From Lentzea albidocapillata (lineage in GTDB: Bacteria > Actinomycetota > Actinomycetes > Mycobacteriales > Pseudonocardiaceae), in the NCBI RefSeq assembly GCF_000719115.1, contig NZ_JOEA01000005.1, positions 310,001 to 374,000 of the forward strand: a DNA stretch of 64,000 nucleotides, read 5' to 3'. Position 1 is the stretch's first letter; every line of letters starts with the position of its first letter. The position numbers and the translations under genes are program-made. The notes under the pieces are model-generated. The model searched no databases. It was given only the letters and a program-made list of their open reading frames with translations, and was not told where the DNA came from. This document shows positions 32,550-41,278 of this stretch, piece after piece.

Positions 32550-33995
32550 GTGGCAAGCGAAAAACGTGAGCTCCTCATCGGCGGCGACAGCGTTCCGGCG
32601 CTGGACGGCCGCACCACCGACGACCTCGACCCCTTCACCGGCGAGGTCTACGCCGTCGTCGCGGCGGCCGGGCCCGCGGACGTCACGCGGGCCGTCGACG
32701 CCGCCGAGCAGGCGTTCGCCGGGTGGGCGGCGACGTCGCCGTCCGTCAAACGCGGAATCCTGCTGCGGGCCGCGGACGGGCTGGAGGCCAGGACTGCCGA
32801 GGTCGTCGCCCTGATGGCCGCCGAGGTCGGCGGCGTCGGCGGGTGGGCCGGGTTCAACGTCATGCTCGCGGCGAACGTCCTGCGCGAGGCGGCCGCGGCG
32901 GTCACCCAGCCCGTCGGCGAGGTGCTGACGACGGAGGTGCCCGGTCAGCTGTCGCTCGCCGTGCGGGAGCCGCTCGGGGTCATCGCGGCGTTCGCGCCGT
33001 GGAACGCGCCGGTCATCCTGAGCACGCGGGCCGTGGCCGCGCCCATCGCCGCCGGGAACACCGTCGTGCTCAAGCCCAGTGAGGACGCGCCGATCGCGGC
33101 GGGGCTGCTGATCGCCGACGTGCTGCGCGAGGCCGGACTGCCGGCAGGTGTGCTCAACGTCGTGACGAACGCCCCGGAGGACGCCGCCGCGGTCGCCGAG
33201 GCGCTGATCACCGACTCCCGTGTGCGCGCCGTGAACTTCACCGGTTCCACCGAGGTCGGCCGGATCGTCGGAACCCTTGCCGCGCAACACCTCAAGCCCG
33301 CCGTGCTGGAGCTCGGCGGCAAGAACTCGTTGCTGGTGCTCGATGACGCCGACCTCGACCACGCGGTGAACGCGGCGACGTTCGGCGCGTTCCACAACGC
33401 GGGCCAGATCTGCATGTCGACCGACCGCATCCTGGTGCACCGGGCCGTGGCCGAGGAGTTCACCGCGAAGCTCGCGGCCAAGGTCGGTTCGCTGCCGCAC
33501 GGCGACCCCGCCGATCCCGGCACCGTGATCGGCCCCGTGATCAACCCGCGAGCGGCCGCGCGCGTCGCCGCACTGGTGGAGGACGCGGTCGCGAACGGCG
33601 CCACCGTCCGTGCGGGCGGCAACGGCGGCGCGACCGTGCTCGACGGCGTCACGCCGCAGATGCGCGTGTTCCAGGAGGAGATCTTCGGACCGGCCGTCAT
33701 CGTCGTGCCCGTCGCCGACGACGACGAGGCCGTGGCGATCGCGAACGACACCGAGCACGGCCTCACCGCGGGCATCCTCACCGAGGACTCGCGGCGCGGA
33801 CTCGGGCTCGCGCAACGCATCCGCACTGGCATCGTGCACGTCGGCAACCAGACGGTGGACGACGAGCCGCAGGCGCCGTTCGGTGGCGTGAAGTCCAGCG
33901 GGTACGGCAGGTTCGGCGGCCGCTGGGGTATCGAAGCCTTCTCCGCGACGCGCTGGGTGACGATCGCCGGCGAGCACGGCCACTTCCCGTTCTAA
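32550..33995 (+). CDS. NAD(P)-dependent aldehyde dehydrogenase
   Basis: Protein of 481 residues, complete for the superfamily. Catalytic Cys288 in GQICMSTDR and general-base Glu254 in LELGGKN are present, with the Rossmann motif VNFTGSTEVGR and substrate entry PWNAPVILSTR. The sequence GAFHNAGQICMSTDRI resembles benzaldehyde/vanillin or salicylaldehyde dehydrogenases, so an aromatic aldehyde is plausible but not proved. It follows an IclR gene on the same strand and shares the last 4 bp with the convergent response regulator. Confidence 0.94.
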   Translation: MASEKRELLIGGDSVPALDGRTTDDLDPFTGEVYAVVAAAGPADVTRAVDAAEQAFAGWAATSPSVKRGILLRAADGLEARTAEVVALMAAEVGGVGGWAGFNVMLAANVLREAAAAVTQPVGEVLTTEVPGQLSLAVREPLGVIAAFAPWNAPVILSTRAVAAPIAAGNTVVLKPSEDAPIAAGLLIADVLREAGLPAGVLNVVTNAPEDAAAVAEALITDSRVRAVNFTGSTEVGRIVGTLAAQHLKPAVLELGGKNSLLVLDDADLDHAVNAATFGAFHNAGQICMSTDRILVHRAVAEEFTAKLAAKVGSLPHGDPADPGTVIGPVINPRAAARVAALVEDAVANGATVRAGGNGGATVLDGVTPQMRVFQEEIFGPAVIVVPVADDDEAVAIANDTEHGLTAGILTEDSRRGLGLAQRIRTGIVHVGNQTVDDEPQAPFGGVKSSGYGRFGGRWGIEAFSATRWVTIAGEHGHFPF

Positions 33996-34627
33996 ACGAT
34001 CAGGCCCGCCTCGTGGGCCACGATGGCCGCCTGGACGCGGTTCTCCGCGCCCAGGCGGCTCAGGATCGCGCTCACGTGCCCCTTCACGGTGCCTTCGACG
34101 AGATCGAGGCGCCGGGCGATCTGCGCGTTCGACAACCCCTCGCCCAGCAACGCCAGCACGTCGCGTTCCCGCGCGGTCAGCGTCTCCACCCGCGACCGCG
34201 CCTGCCCGACCCGCCCGCCGCGGAACCGCGTGATCATCCTGGCCGCCACCTTGGGCGCCAGGTAGGCGCCGCCGGACGCGAGCGCGTGCACACCGGCGAT
34301 CAGCTCACGCGGATCTCCTGACTTCAGCAGGAATCCGCGTGCACCGCCGTCCAGGGCTCGTTCGAGGTAGCCGTCGTCGTTGAACGTCGTCAGCATCGCC
34401 ACGCCGAACCCGAGACGCGCCAGTTCGCGCGCCGCCTCCAGGCCGTCGAGGCGGGGCATCCGGATGTCCATCAGCACGACGTCGGGCCGGTGCCTCAACG
34501 CCAGGTCGATCGCCTCACGGCCGTCCGCGGCCTCCGCGACGACCTCGAGTTCGGCATCGGCGCCGAGGATGGATCGCACCCCCGCGCGCACCAGCGCCTC
34601 GTCGTCCGCGAGCAGAACCCGGATCAC
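33992..34627 (-). CDS. NarL/LuxR-type response regulator
   Basis: Protein of 211 residues, with receiver Asp54 in DVVLMDIRMPRLDG, GFLLKSGDPRELI with the switch lysine, and a LuxR HTH (LTARERDVLALLGEGLSNAQIARRLDLVEGTVKGHVSAILSRLG). The start overlaps the kinase gene by 4 bp. With the kinase and serine hydrolase it forms a three-gene coupled unit on the minus strand. Confidence 0.95.
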   Translation of the reverse strand: MIRVLLADDEALVRAGVRSILGADAELEVVAEAADGREAIDLALRHRPDVVLMDIRMPRLDGLEAARELARLGFGVAMLTTFNDDGYLERALDGGARGFLLKSGDPRELIAGVHALASGGAYLAPKVAARMITRFRGGRVGQARSRVETLTARERDVLALLGEGLSNAQIARRLDLVEGTVKGHVSAILSRLGAENRVQAAIVAHEAGLIV

Positions 34628-35487
34628 AGCTCCCCCGTGTGCGGCACCGTCGCGACCAGCTCGAACCGGCCCTCGTCGCGGCTGACCCTGAGCGTACCGC
34701 CGGCGATCCGGACCCGTTCCCGCAACGCGATGAGCCCCAGCCGGCTGCCCGCGCCCCGGCGCAGCCCGGCCTCGTTGGCCACCTCCACCACGGTGCTGCC
34801 CTCCCCCGACGTCACCTTCACCTCCACGACGGACTTCGGCGCGTGCTTGGCGGCGTTCGTCAGCGCTTCCTGCACCACGCGGTGCACGGTGCGTTCCACA
34901 GTGGACGGCAGGTCACCCTCCACTGTGAACTCGACCCGCATCCCGGACGCCGCGGCGCGGTCCACGAGGTCCCGCAGGTCGGCCACCGCGGGCGGTTCGC
35001 CGTCGCGCAGCAGGAACACCAGCGCCGACAGCCGTTCCGTGGCGTCGGAGGCGGTCACCCGGAGCTGGGCCGCGGCCGCCTGGTGCTCGGCGGGCAGGTT
35101 CAGCTCCAGCGCGCCCGCCTGCAGGGCCAGCAGGCTGAGCTCGTGGCCCAGCGTGTCATGGACCTCGTGCGCGATCCGGGTGCGTTCGCGCAGGTGAGCG
35201 GCCTCCACCTCGGCGGCGGCCAACGCGGCCTGCTGCCCCGCGACGCGGCCGAGGAACCACGGCAGCGCCACCGCCAGCCCGACGACGATCAGCTGGGTGA
35301 ACCCGATGAAACCCGCCGCGGCGAACATGATCGCGGGCCAGCCGGGCGCCATCCTCCTGCCGAGCAGGAAGGCGGCGACGAACAGCCCCGCGCACACCAC
35401 GATCGTCCACGGCGGCACGTTGTCCTCCATGAAGAACGACATGCCGAACGCGACGGCCACGCAGGCCCCGAGCGCCACGACCCTCAT
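34624..35487 (-). CDS. Histidine kinase (HisKA_3), small
   Basis: Protein of 287 residues from ATG 35487, with four hydrophobic segments in residues 1-82. IAHEVHDTLGHELSLLALQAG places the phospho-accepting His at about 110; the ATPase domain has VVQEALTNAAKHAPKSVVEV and SRLGLIALRERVRIAGG. The start overlaps the stop of the serine hydrolase by 4 bp (ATGA) and a GAGGTGG site precedes it. It is DesK-like and probably senses membrane or cell-wall state. Confidence 0.93.
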   Translation of the reverse strand: MRVVALGACVAVAFGMSFFMEDNVPPWTIVVCAGLFVAAFLLGRRMAPGWPAIMFAAAGFIGFTQLIVVGLAVALPWFLGRVAGQQAALAAAEVEAAHLRERTRIAHEVHDTLGHELSLLALQAGALELNLPAEHQAAAAQLRVTASDATERLSALVFLLRDGEPPAVADLRDLVDRAAASGMRVEFTVEGDLPSTVERTVHRVVQEALTNAAKHAPKSVVEVKVTSGEGSTVVEVANEAGLRRGAGSRLGLIALRERVRIAGGTLRVSRDEGRFELVATVPHTGEL

Positions 35488-36695
35488 CGCACCCACCTCA
35501 CGACCGCCAGAGCCAGGTTCATCGCACTGGACACGCCCAACCACACCACAAGCGGCAGCGAATAGTGCGCCAGTTGGCCGAACGTGATGTCGCGCCCGCC
35601 GCCGTACAGCAGCCCGAGCAGCGTGGGCAACGCCAGCAGCACGCCCAGCGGCACGAACCTGAACACCTGCCACGCCTTGTGGAACCTGCGGGGCCGCCGC
35701 AACGCGCGAATCCCCAAGCCGATCGACAACAGCGTGAGTCCCGCCAGCACGAGATCGATCAGCAGCCGGTACGACTCCGGCTCCGGCGGCGTCTTGCCGT
35801 CGAGGACGCCGGCGATCCCGTTCTCCAGCCCGTACGTGCCCTCGTTGCCGAGCGTGATCCCGCTGTTGGCCATCACCGCGATGCCGTAGCCCGACGACGT
35901 CAGCAGCTGCCCGGCCGTGCTCGTGAACCAGATCCCGCCGTGCCGCAGCCGTCCCTGCTGATCGGCCTCCCAGCCCATCCCGTCCTCAGGTGCCAGTGTC
36001 CGCTGCGCGGCCAGCCACTTCCCCATGTCCGCGGCCGTGGTGATCACCCCGTCGGACCCCGTGACGAACCGGTCCGGTTCGGTCAGCGGCACCGAGAAGC
36101 CGTAGGCGTAGCCGTACCCCTTGCGGTAGTCCGGCGGCAGATCGCGCGGCGTCACGTCGATCGCGATCGTGTCCCGCATGCCGAGCGGCTCGAAGACGTG
36201 CTTCTTCAGGTACGCGTTGAAGTTCTCGCCCGAAGCCTGCTCGACCAGCCGGGCGAGCAGGTGGTAGTTGGTGTTGGTGTAGCGGAACTCGTTGTCGGGC
36301 ACGGCTTCCCGCAGCGCCTCCCGAGCCCGTTCCACCGCTCCCGCCGCGTTCTCGGGCTGTGACAGGCTCTTCTCCGGCAACGTCCGGTCGCTGATCCCCG
36401 ACTTGTGCGCGAGCAGCTGCCGCGGCGTGACACGGGAGTCGAACACCGGCCGGTCGAGGTCGATCTTGCCGGCATCGGCGAGCTGCCGGACCGCCAGCGC
36501 CGTGAACGACTTGCTGACCGACGCGATCGCCATCTTCGTGTTCTCGGTCATCGGGGCACCGGCCGAGTCGTGCCCGAAGCCCTGGACCGCGATCACCTGG
36601 TCCCCCTTGGTGATCGCGACCGCGACGCCCGGATACGACGCCTCCCCCATGTACGTGGACACCAGCAGCGTGAGCGCTGCACCCCAGATGTTCAT
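35484..36695 (-). CDS. Membrane-anchored serine hydrolase (beta-lactamase/PBP4* family)
   Basis: Protein of 403 residues. Class C-like serine hydrolase fold: nucleophile Ser59 in IASVSKSF (SxxK), Tyr139-x-Asn141 in RYTNTNY, and HGG in RLRHGGIWF replacing KTG. The last 120 residues form three or four transmembrane helices. Such proteins act on D-amino acid esters or peptidoglycan-like substrates. It is co-translated with the following kinase and regulator, so a cell-wall signal cascade is plausible. The N-terminus is only weakly hydrophobic; the enzyme may be exported through a non-cleaved signal. Confidence 0.85.
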   Translation of the reverse strand: MNIWGAALTLLVSTYMGEASYPGVAVAITKGDQVIAVQGFGHDSAGAPMTENTKMAIASVSKSFTALAVRQLADAGKIDLDRPVFDSRVTPRQLLAHKSGISDRTLPEKSLSQPENAAGAVERAREALREAVPDNEFRYTNTNYHLLARLVEQASGENFNAYLKKHVFEPLGMRDTIAIDVTPRDLPPDYRKGYGYAYGFSVPLTEPDRFVTGSDGVITTAADMGKWLAAQRTLAPEDGMGWEADQQGRLRHGGIWFTSTAGQLLTSSGYGIAVMANSGITLGNEGTYGLENGIAGVLDGKTPPEPESYRLLIDLVLAGLTLLSIGLGIRALRRPRRFHKAWQVFRFVPLGVLLALPTLLGLLYGGGRDITFGQLAHYSLPLVVWLGVSSAMNLALAVVRWVR

Positions 36696-36745
36696 GAGAG
36701 AGAACGTAAGGATCAGGGCGTGGAGAAACCCGGCCCGAAAGACAG

Positions 36746-36777
36746 AGCGGACCCCGGACGAAAGTCAGGGGTCCGCT
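36746..36777 (-). terminator. Hairpin terminator of the MFS transporter gene
   Basis: Perfect 10-bp inverted repeat AGCGGACCCC / GGGGTCCGCT with a 12-nt loop, 10 bp after the MFS stop codon on the minus strand. There is no long T-tract, as is common in GC-rich actinobacteria. Confidence 0.7.
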
Positions 36778-36786
36778 CCCAGCAGA

Positions 36787-38340
36787 TCAGTGACCCGCGG
36801 CCATCTCCGCCGCCAGGCGGTCGTCACCGCTCGTCTCCTTGAGCGGCTTCTCCTTGATGAACGCCACCGCGAGCAGCGCCAGCACCGCGAACGGCGCGCC
36901 CACCAGGAAGATCTCCGCGGTCGCCGTCGCGTAGATCTCGGCGACCACGGCCTTGATCTCCGGAGGCAGCACCGAGATGTCGGGTACCGCGTTCTCACCG
37001 CCGGTGGCACCGCCCATCGCGACGAACTTCTCGTCCGCGAGCGACGAGACCTTGCCGGCCAGCACGGCACCCAGCGCCGAGACGCCGATCGCGCCGCCCA
37101 GCGAGCGGAAGAACGTCAGCGTGGACGTGGTGGCGCCGAGGTCCTTGGCCGGCACGTCGTTCTGCGCCGCCAGCACCAGGTTCTGCATCATCAGGCCGAC
37201 GCCGACGCCGAGCACGAACATGTGCACGGACACCATGAACACCGTGGTCTGCGCGGTGATCGTGGACAGCAGCAGCATGCCGCCGACCATGAACACGCCA
37301 CCGGCGACCAGGAACGCCTTCCACCTGCCGAACTTCGTGATCAGCTGACCGGCCACCGTGGACGAGATGAGCAGCCCGAAGATCAGCGGCAGGCCCAGCA
37401 GTCCGGCCTGGGTCGGCGTCTTGCCGAGCGAGAGCTGGAAGTACTGCGAGAGGAAGACAGTGCCGCCGAACATCGCGATGCCGACCAGGGCGCTCGCGAT
37501 GGTCGTCAGCGAGACGGTGCGATTGCGGAAGATCGACAGCGGCACGATCGGGTCGTGCGCGGTGGCCTCGACACGGACGGCGGCCACGAGCAGCAACACG
37601 CCCAGCGACACCAGACCGGCGGTCCAGCCCGACGCCCACTCGAACTTCTGCCCGGCCAGCGACGACCAGATCAGCAGCGTCGAGACACCGGACACGATCA
37701 GGAACGCGCCCAGGTAGTCGATCTTCGTCTTCTCGTTGCGCACGACCGGGAGGCGCAGCGTGCGCTGCAGCATGTAGATCGCGGCGAGGGTGAACGGGAT
37801 GCCGATGAAGAAGCACCAGCGCCAGCCGAGCCACGAGGTGTCGACCATGACGCCGCCGATCAGCGGGCCCGCGACGGTACCGACGCCGAACACCGCGCCG
37901 AACATGCCGGAGTACTTGCCGAGCTCACGCGGCGGGATCATCGCGGCCATCACGATCGTCGCGAGCGCCGTGACGCCACCGGCGCCCAGACCCTGCACGA
38001 CACGGCTGACGATGAGCATCTCGACGTTCTGCGAGAAGCCCGCGATCAGCGAGCCGACGACGAACAGGCTCAGCGACGCCTGGATCAGCAGCTTGCGGCT
38101 GTAGAGGTCGGCGAGCTTGCCCCACAACGGCACGGTCGCGGTCATCGCGAGCAGCTCGGCCGTCACGATCCACGCGAAGATCGACTGCGAGCCCTTCAGC
38201 TCGGCGACGATGCGCGGCAGCGCGTTCGACACGACGGTGCCGGCGAGGATGGCCACGAACATGCCGAGCATCAGGCCCCACATGGCCTGGACGACTTCGC
38301 GTTTGCTGTGGACCGGTGTCGGTTCTGCCTCGATGCTCAT
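36787..38340 (-). CDS. DHA2-type MFS multidrug exporter
   Basis: Protein of 517 residues from ATG 38340. Fourteen transmembrane helices of the EmrB/QacA (DHA2) family, motif A GKLADLYSRK between helices 2 and 3, and motif C-like GPLIGGVMVDTSWLGWRW in helix 5. Proton-driven export of hydrophobic drugs or metabolites is expected. The start overlaps the TetR gene stop by 4 bp (ATGA), and the operator lies upstream of that TetR gene, so the two are one autoregulated operon. Confidence 0.94.
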   Translation of the reverse strand: MSIEAEPTPVHSKREVVQAMWGLMLGMFVAILAGTVVSNALPRIVAELKGSQSIFAWIVTAELLAMTATVPLWGKLADLYSRKLLIQASLSLFVVGSLIAGFSQNVEMLIVSRVVQGLGAGGVTALATIVMAAMIPPRELGKYSGMFGAVFGVGTVAGPLIGGVMVDTSWLGWRWCFFIGIPFTLAAIYMLQRTLRLPVVRNEKTKIDYLGAFLIVSGVSTLLIWSSLAGQKFEWASGWTAGLVSLGVLLLVAAVRVEATAHDPIVPLSIFRNRTVSLTTIASALVGIAMFGGTVFLSQYFQLSLGKTPTQAGLLGLPLIFGLLISSTVAGQLITKFGRWKAFLVAGGVFMVGGMLLLSTITAQTTVFMVSVHMFVLGVGVGLMMQNLVLAAQNDVPAKDLGATTSTLTFFRSLGGAIGVSALGAVLAGKVSSLADEKFVAMGGATGGENAVPDISVLPPEIKAVVAEIYATATAEIFLVGAPFAVLALLAVAFIKEKPLKETSGDDRLAAEMAAGH

Positions 38341-38960
38341 GATCCCCCTTCGTGACGACCTGGTGTGTGAGCCAGCCCCGTGCCGAACAGGTCGAGTGCC
38401 TCGTCGACGAGCTCGCCCAGCGAGACGCTGTCGTCGCGGGCCCAGCGCGTCACCGCACAACGGAACGCGGCGCTTCCGGCGGCGACCAGCAGCCGTGGGT
38501 ACGCGTGGGACTCGGGCAGCCCTGCCCGCTGTGCCACCGCGTCCGCCAGCAACTGCTCGGACTCCGCGCTGTTCGTGAACGCGCGGACCAGCAGGTCCGG
38601 CCGCTGCATCAGGACTTCCTTGCGCAGCAGCCACAGGTCGCGGGCGTTGTTCAGCTCGTCCGTGATCTCCGCGAGCACCGACGACCGGTACGCCTCGAAC
38701 GGCGTGACGGTGCCGGGGAAGGCGAGGATCCGCTCGGCCATGCGCGGGCCCGCCTCGGGGTCCGCGCCGATGAGCGCCTCGTCCTTGCTCGCGAAGTAGT
38801 TGAAGAACGTGCGCACCGAGACGTCGGCCTCGGCGGCGATCTCCTCCACGGTGACGTGGTCGTAGCCCCTCTCGGCGGCGAGACGCACGGTCGCCCGCTC
38901 GAGCGCGGCACGGGTGCGGCGCTTCTTGCGGTCGCGCAGGCTCTCCCCCGGCTGGTTCAC
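38337..38960 (-). CDS. TetR-family repressor of the MFS exporter
   Basis: Protein of 207 residues. N-terminal HTH: RTRAALERATVRLAAERGYDHVTVEEIAAEADVSVRTFFNYFASKDEAL. The helical ligand-binding domain follows (80-200). It is the first gene of the operon and is coupled to the exporter gene. A perfect palindrome sits in its promoter, so autoregulated, ligand-induced expression is likely. Confidence 0.94.
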   Translation of the reverse strand: MNQPGESLRDRKKRRTRAALERATVRLAAERGYDHVTVEEIAAEADVSVRTFFNYFASKDEALIGADPEAGPRMAERILAFPGTVTPFEAYRSSVLAEITDELNNARDLWLLRKEVLMQRPDLLVRAFTNSAESEQLLADAVAQRAGLPESHAYPRLLVAAGSAAFRCAVTRWARDDSVSLGELVDEALDLFGTGLAHTPGRHEGGS

Positions 38961-38982
38961 GAGGCAAGAGTACAGGATCGTT

Positions 38983-39006
38983 TTGCAGTCACTGCAACTT
39001 TGCAGT
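38983..39006. promoter_or_regulatory. TetR operator palindrome
   Basis: TTGCAGTCACTGCAA (38983-38997) is a perfect 15-bp palindrome 23 bp upstream of the TetR start, followed by an extra half-site TTGCAGT at 39000-39006. Position and symmetry fit a TetR-dimer site. Binding by the adjacent protein is inferred. Confidence 0.8.
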
Positions 39007-39033
39007 GTGTGAACTAGGACTCGTTCACGGTAG

Positions 39034-39750
39034 CTATGACCAGGGACTCTTCGGCTTCTCCTGGAGCTCGCCGTCGAGGAAGAGGTCGACCTTCTCAGTG
39101 AAGAAGCACGCCATTCCAGCGATTTTCTGGCTCTCGGGCAGAGGCGACCGGTAGATCCAGACGAGGTCGTCGTGGGTCACACCGTTCACCTCGGCCGACC
39201 AGTACGTGGCGGTGCCCTTGTACGGGCACTGCGTCTGCGTGTCCGAAGGCCTGAGCAGATCGAACCGGACGTCGCTCAACGGCAGATAGAAGCGCGGCGG
39301 AAGGCTTGTCTCGAACAGGATCCGAGGCTGGGACGACGCCGCCAGCGTCACCCCGTCCAGTGCGATCCGCACGTGCCGTGAGCTGCTCAGGACGTCGACC
39401 CGCTTGTACGGGTCGCGCGGGTGGACGTAGATCGGCTCGTCTTCTTCGAGCCACTCGTCCATCGCCGAGAACTCGAACCGGACGAGGTCCCTCAGCAGCG
39501 CCGAGTCCGGGTACGTCAACGCCGCGCCCGAGGCCGTGCCACCGGGCGTGACGACGTCGTGGACCACGCCGTCGCCCCTGGTCTCCCCCGTCGCCTTCAG
39601 TTCGGCGCGGACCGAGGACAGGGGCAGGTAGTAGGCCGGGTAGTGCGGAACCTCCCAGACCAGGCGCGGCGCGGTCGCGTCCGCGACCAGTTCGCCACCG
39701 AAGTACGCACGGACCCGCTTCGCCGAGGTCTCCACTCGCAAGTCGCCCAT
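39034..39750 (-). CDS. DUF427 domain protein (two copies)
   Basis: Protein of 238 residues from ATG 39750 (MGDLRVETSAKRVRAYFGGE); an upstream GTG would add five residues. Two DUF427 beta-sandwich units: residues 1-105, and 115-235 with CPYKGTATYWSAEVNG and HDDLVWIYRSPLPESQKIAGM. DUF427 proteins are widespread in actinobacteria; nucleotide or metabolite binding is presumed, the function unknown. It ends 28 bp from the TetR palindrome. Confidence 0.87.
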   Translation of the reverse strand: MGDLRVETSAKRVRAYFGGELVADATAPRLVWEVPHYPAYYLPLSSVRAELKATGETRGDGVVHDVVTPGGTASGAALTYPDSALLRDLVRFEFSAMDEWLEEDEPIYVHPRDPYKRVDVLSSSRHVRIALDGVTLAASSQPRILFETSLPPRFYLPLSDVRFDLLRPSDTQTQCPYKGTATYWSAEVNGVTHDDLVWIYRSPLPESQKIAGMACFFTEKVDLFLDGELQEKPKSPWS

Positions 39751-39789
39751 GTCACATGTCAACACAGGACGGGCGTGCGGGCTTCCCGG

Positions 39790-40773
39790 CTACGCGTTGC
39801 CGTCGAAGAGACTCGTCACCGAGCCGTCCTCGAACACCTCCTGGATCGCCCGCGCCAGCAGCGGCGCGATACTCAGCACCGTCAGGCCGGGGAACCGCTT
39901 CCCGGGCGGGATCGGCAGGGTGTCGGTGAGGATCACCTCGCGTGCCTTGCTCGCGATGAGCCGGTCGTGGGCGTCGCCGGACAACACTCCGTGCGTCGCC
40001 ACGAGGACGACGTCCTTCGCGCCCTGCTCCAGCAGCTGCCGGGCCGCCGTCGTGCTCGTCAGTGCCGTGTCGATCATGTCGTCGACCACGACGCAGGTGC
40101 GGCCCTCGACGTCACCGACGACGCGGTTGGCCACGACCTCGTTGGGGCGCAACGGGTCGCGCGTCTTGTGGATGAACGCGATCGGGCAGCCGCCGAGCAG
40201 GTCGGCCCACTTCTCGGCGAGCCTGGTGCGGCCGGCGTCCGGCGAGACGATCGTGAGGTCCTCGCCCCGGTAGCGGCTGCCGACGTGGTCGCAGAGCAGC
40301 CACATCGCGTGCAGGTGATCGACCGGGCCGTCGAAGAAGCCCTGGGCCTGCGCGGTGTGCAGGTCGACCGTGACGATCCGGTCGGCACCGGCGGTCCTGA
40401 ACATGTCCGCGATCAGGCGAGCGGACACGGGTTCGCGGCCGGCGTACTTGCGGTCCTGGCGCGCGTACGGATAGGACGGCATGACCGCGGTGATGCGCTT
40501 GGCAGAGGCGCGTTTCAGCGCGTCCACCATGAGCAGCTGCTCCATCAGCCAGTCGTTGACGGGCGCGCTGTGGCTCTGCATGACGAACGCGTCCGCGCCA
40601 CGCACCGACTCCTCGAAGCGGACGAAGATCTCGCCGTTCGCGAAGTCGTAGGCGGCCTGCGGGGTGATGGCGGCGCCCAGGTACTTGGCCACGGCCTCGG
40701 CCAGCTCCGGGTGCGCCCTGCCGGTGAGCAGGATGAGCTGCCGCTTGGCGATGCCCGGCTTGCCGCTGACCAT
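39790..40773 (-). CDS. prs: Ribose-phosphate pyrophosphokinase (PRPP synthetase)
   Basis: Protein of 327 residues from ATG 40773 (or GTG 40779); the frame goes further upstream but the family starts near LLTGRAHPELAEAVA. Enzyme making PRPP from ribose 5-phosphate and ATP for nucleotide, His and Trp synthesis. Visible: the flexible loop YARQDRKYAGREP, the ATP-binding DLHTAQAQGFFDGPVDHLHA, VSPDAGRTRLAE and the PRPP loop VVVDDMIDTA. Full length. It stands alone rather than beside glmU as in many actinobacteria, so it may be a second copy. Confidence 0.95.
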   Translation of the reverse strand: MVSGKPGIAKRQLILLTGRAHPELAEAVAKYLGAAITPQAAYDFANGEIFVRFEESVRGADAFVMQSHSAPVNDWLMEQLLMVDALKRASAKRITAVMPSYPYARQDRKYAGREPVSARLIADMFRTAGADRIVTVDLHTAQAQGFFDGPVDHLHAMWLLCDHVGSRYRGEDLTIVSPDAGRTRLAEKWADLLGGCPIAFIHKTRDPLRPNEVVANRVVGDVEGRTCVVVDDMIDTALTSTTAARQLLEQGAKDVVLVATHGVLSGDAHDRLIASKAREVILTDTLPIPPGKRFPGLTVLSIAPLLARAIQEVFEDGSVTSLFDGNA

Positions 40774-41040
40774 CGTCACGCTCCACGCTCGTCCGGCCTC
40801 GGACCGATCGTTCAGCATGGCCGCGAGATCACGCAACCGCGCGTCCGTCCGCTGAGATTCCACGTTGCGGGGCAACGCGCGTTAACTCGATCGAGGGCAC
40901 CCACAGGGGGGCTCGTAGCAGGACCGTGGTCCCACGCTGGGTATAGATCGGGGGAACCGGGGTCACCTCTTGGGGTATGACCCTGGTGATTCCTTGATCA
41001 GAGTCCGTGAGGTGTCAATGACCATCCTTACTCTCCCTTC
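40774..41040. promoter_or_regulatory. Non-coding region between prs and a small gene
   Basis: About 270 bp with no credible gene. It should hold the prs promoter on the minus strand and a plus-strand promoter; a TTGATC box (40994) upstream of 41041 is a candidate. I see no riboswitch motif or long palindrome. Confidence 0.4.
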
Positions 41041-41175
41041 ATGCCTGACAGCCAGGACACACCTGCGACAACACCGCAAACCCCGCCGGCGAACCCGGTC
41101 GTGATGGGCACGCCCATCCACGACCAGATCGCCGATCATCTGGGAGTTCGCCAAAAGCATCGACGCCCCGACTGA
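41041..41175 (+). CDS. 44-residue hypothetical peptide
   Basis: ATG 41041 opens MPDSQDTPATTPQTPPANPV followed by VMGTPIHDQIADHLGVRQKH and ends RRPD. The N-terminal half is Pro/Thr-rich and the C-terminal half basic. No ribosome site is obvious, so a leaderless message is possible. The family is unknown. It lies in the otherwise empty gap between prs and the secreted hydrolase. Confidence 0.45.
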   Translation: MPDSQDTPATTPQTPPANPVVMGTPIHDQIADHLGVRQKHRRPD

Positions 41176-41278
41176 GCGCGGCGCGTCCCAACTGGCCGGT
41201 CACGACTTTCGGCGGTCGACGCCGCCGGTCGCGAGCCGGTAGGAAGAGCGCTTCTGGGGACGAGAGGGGAGCTTGTCG

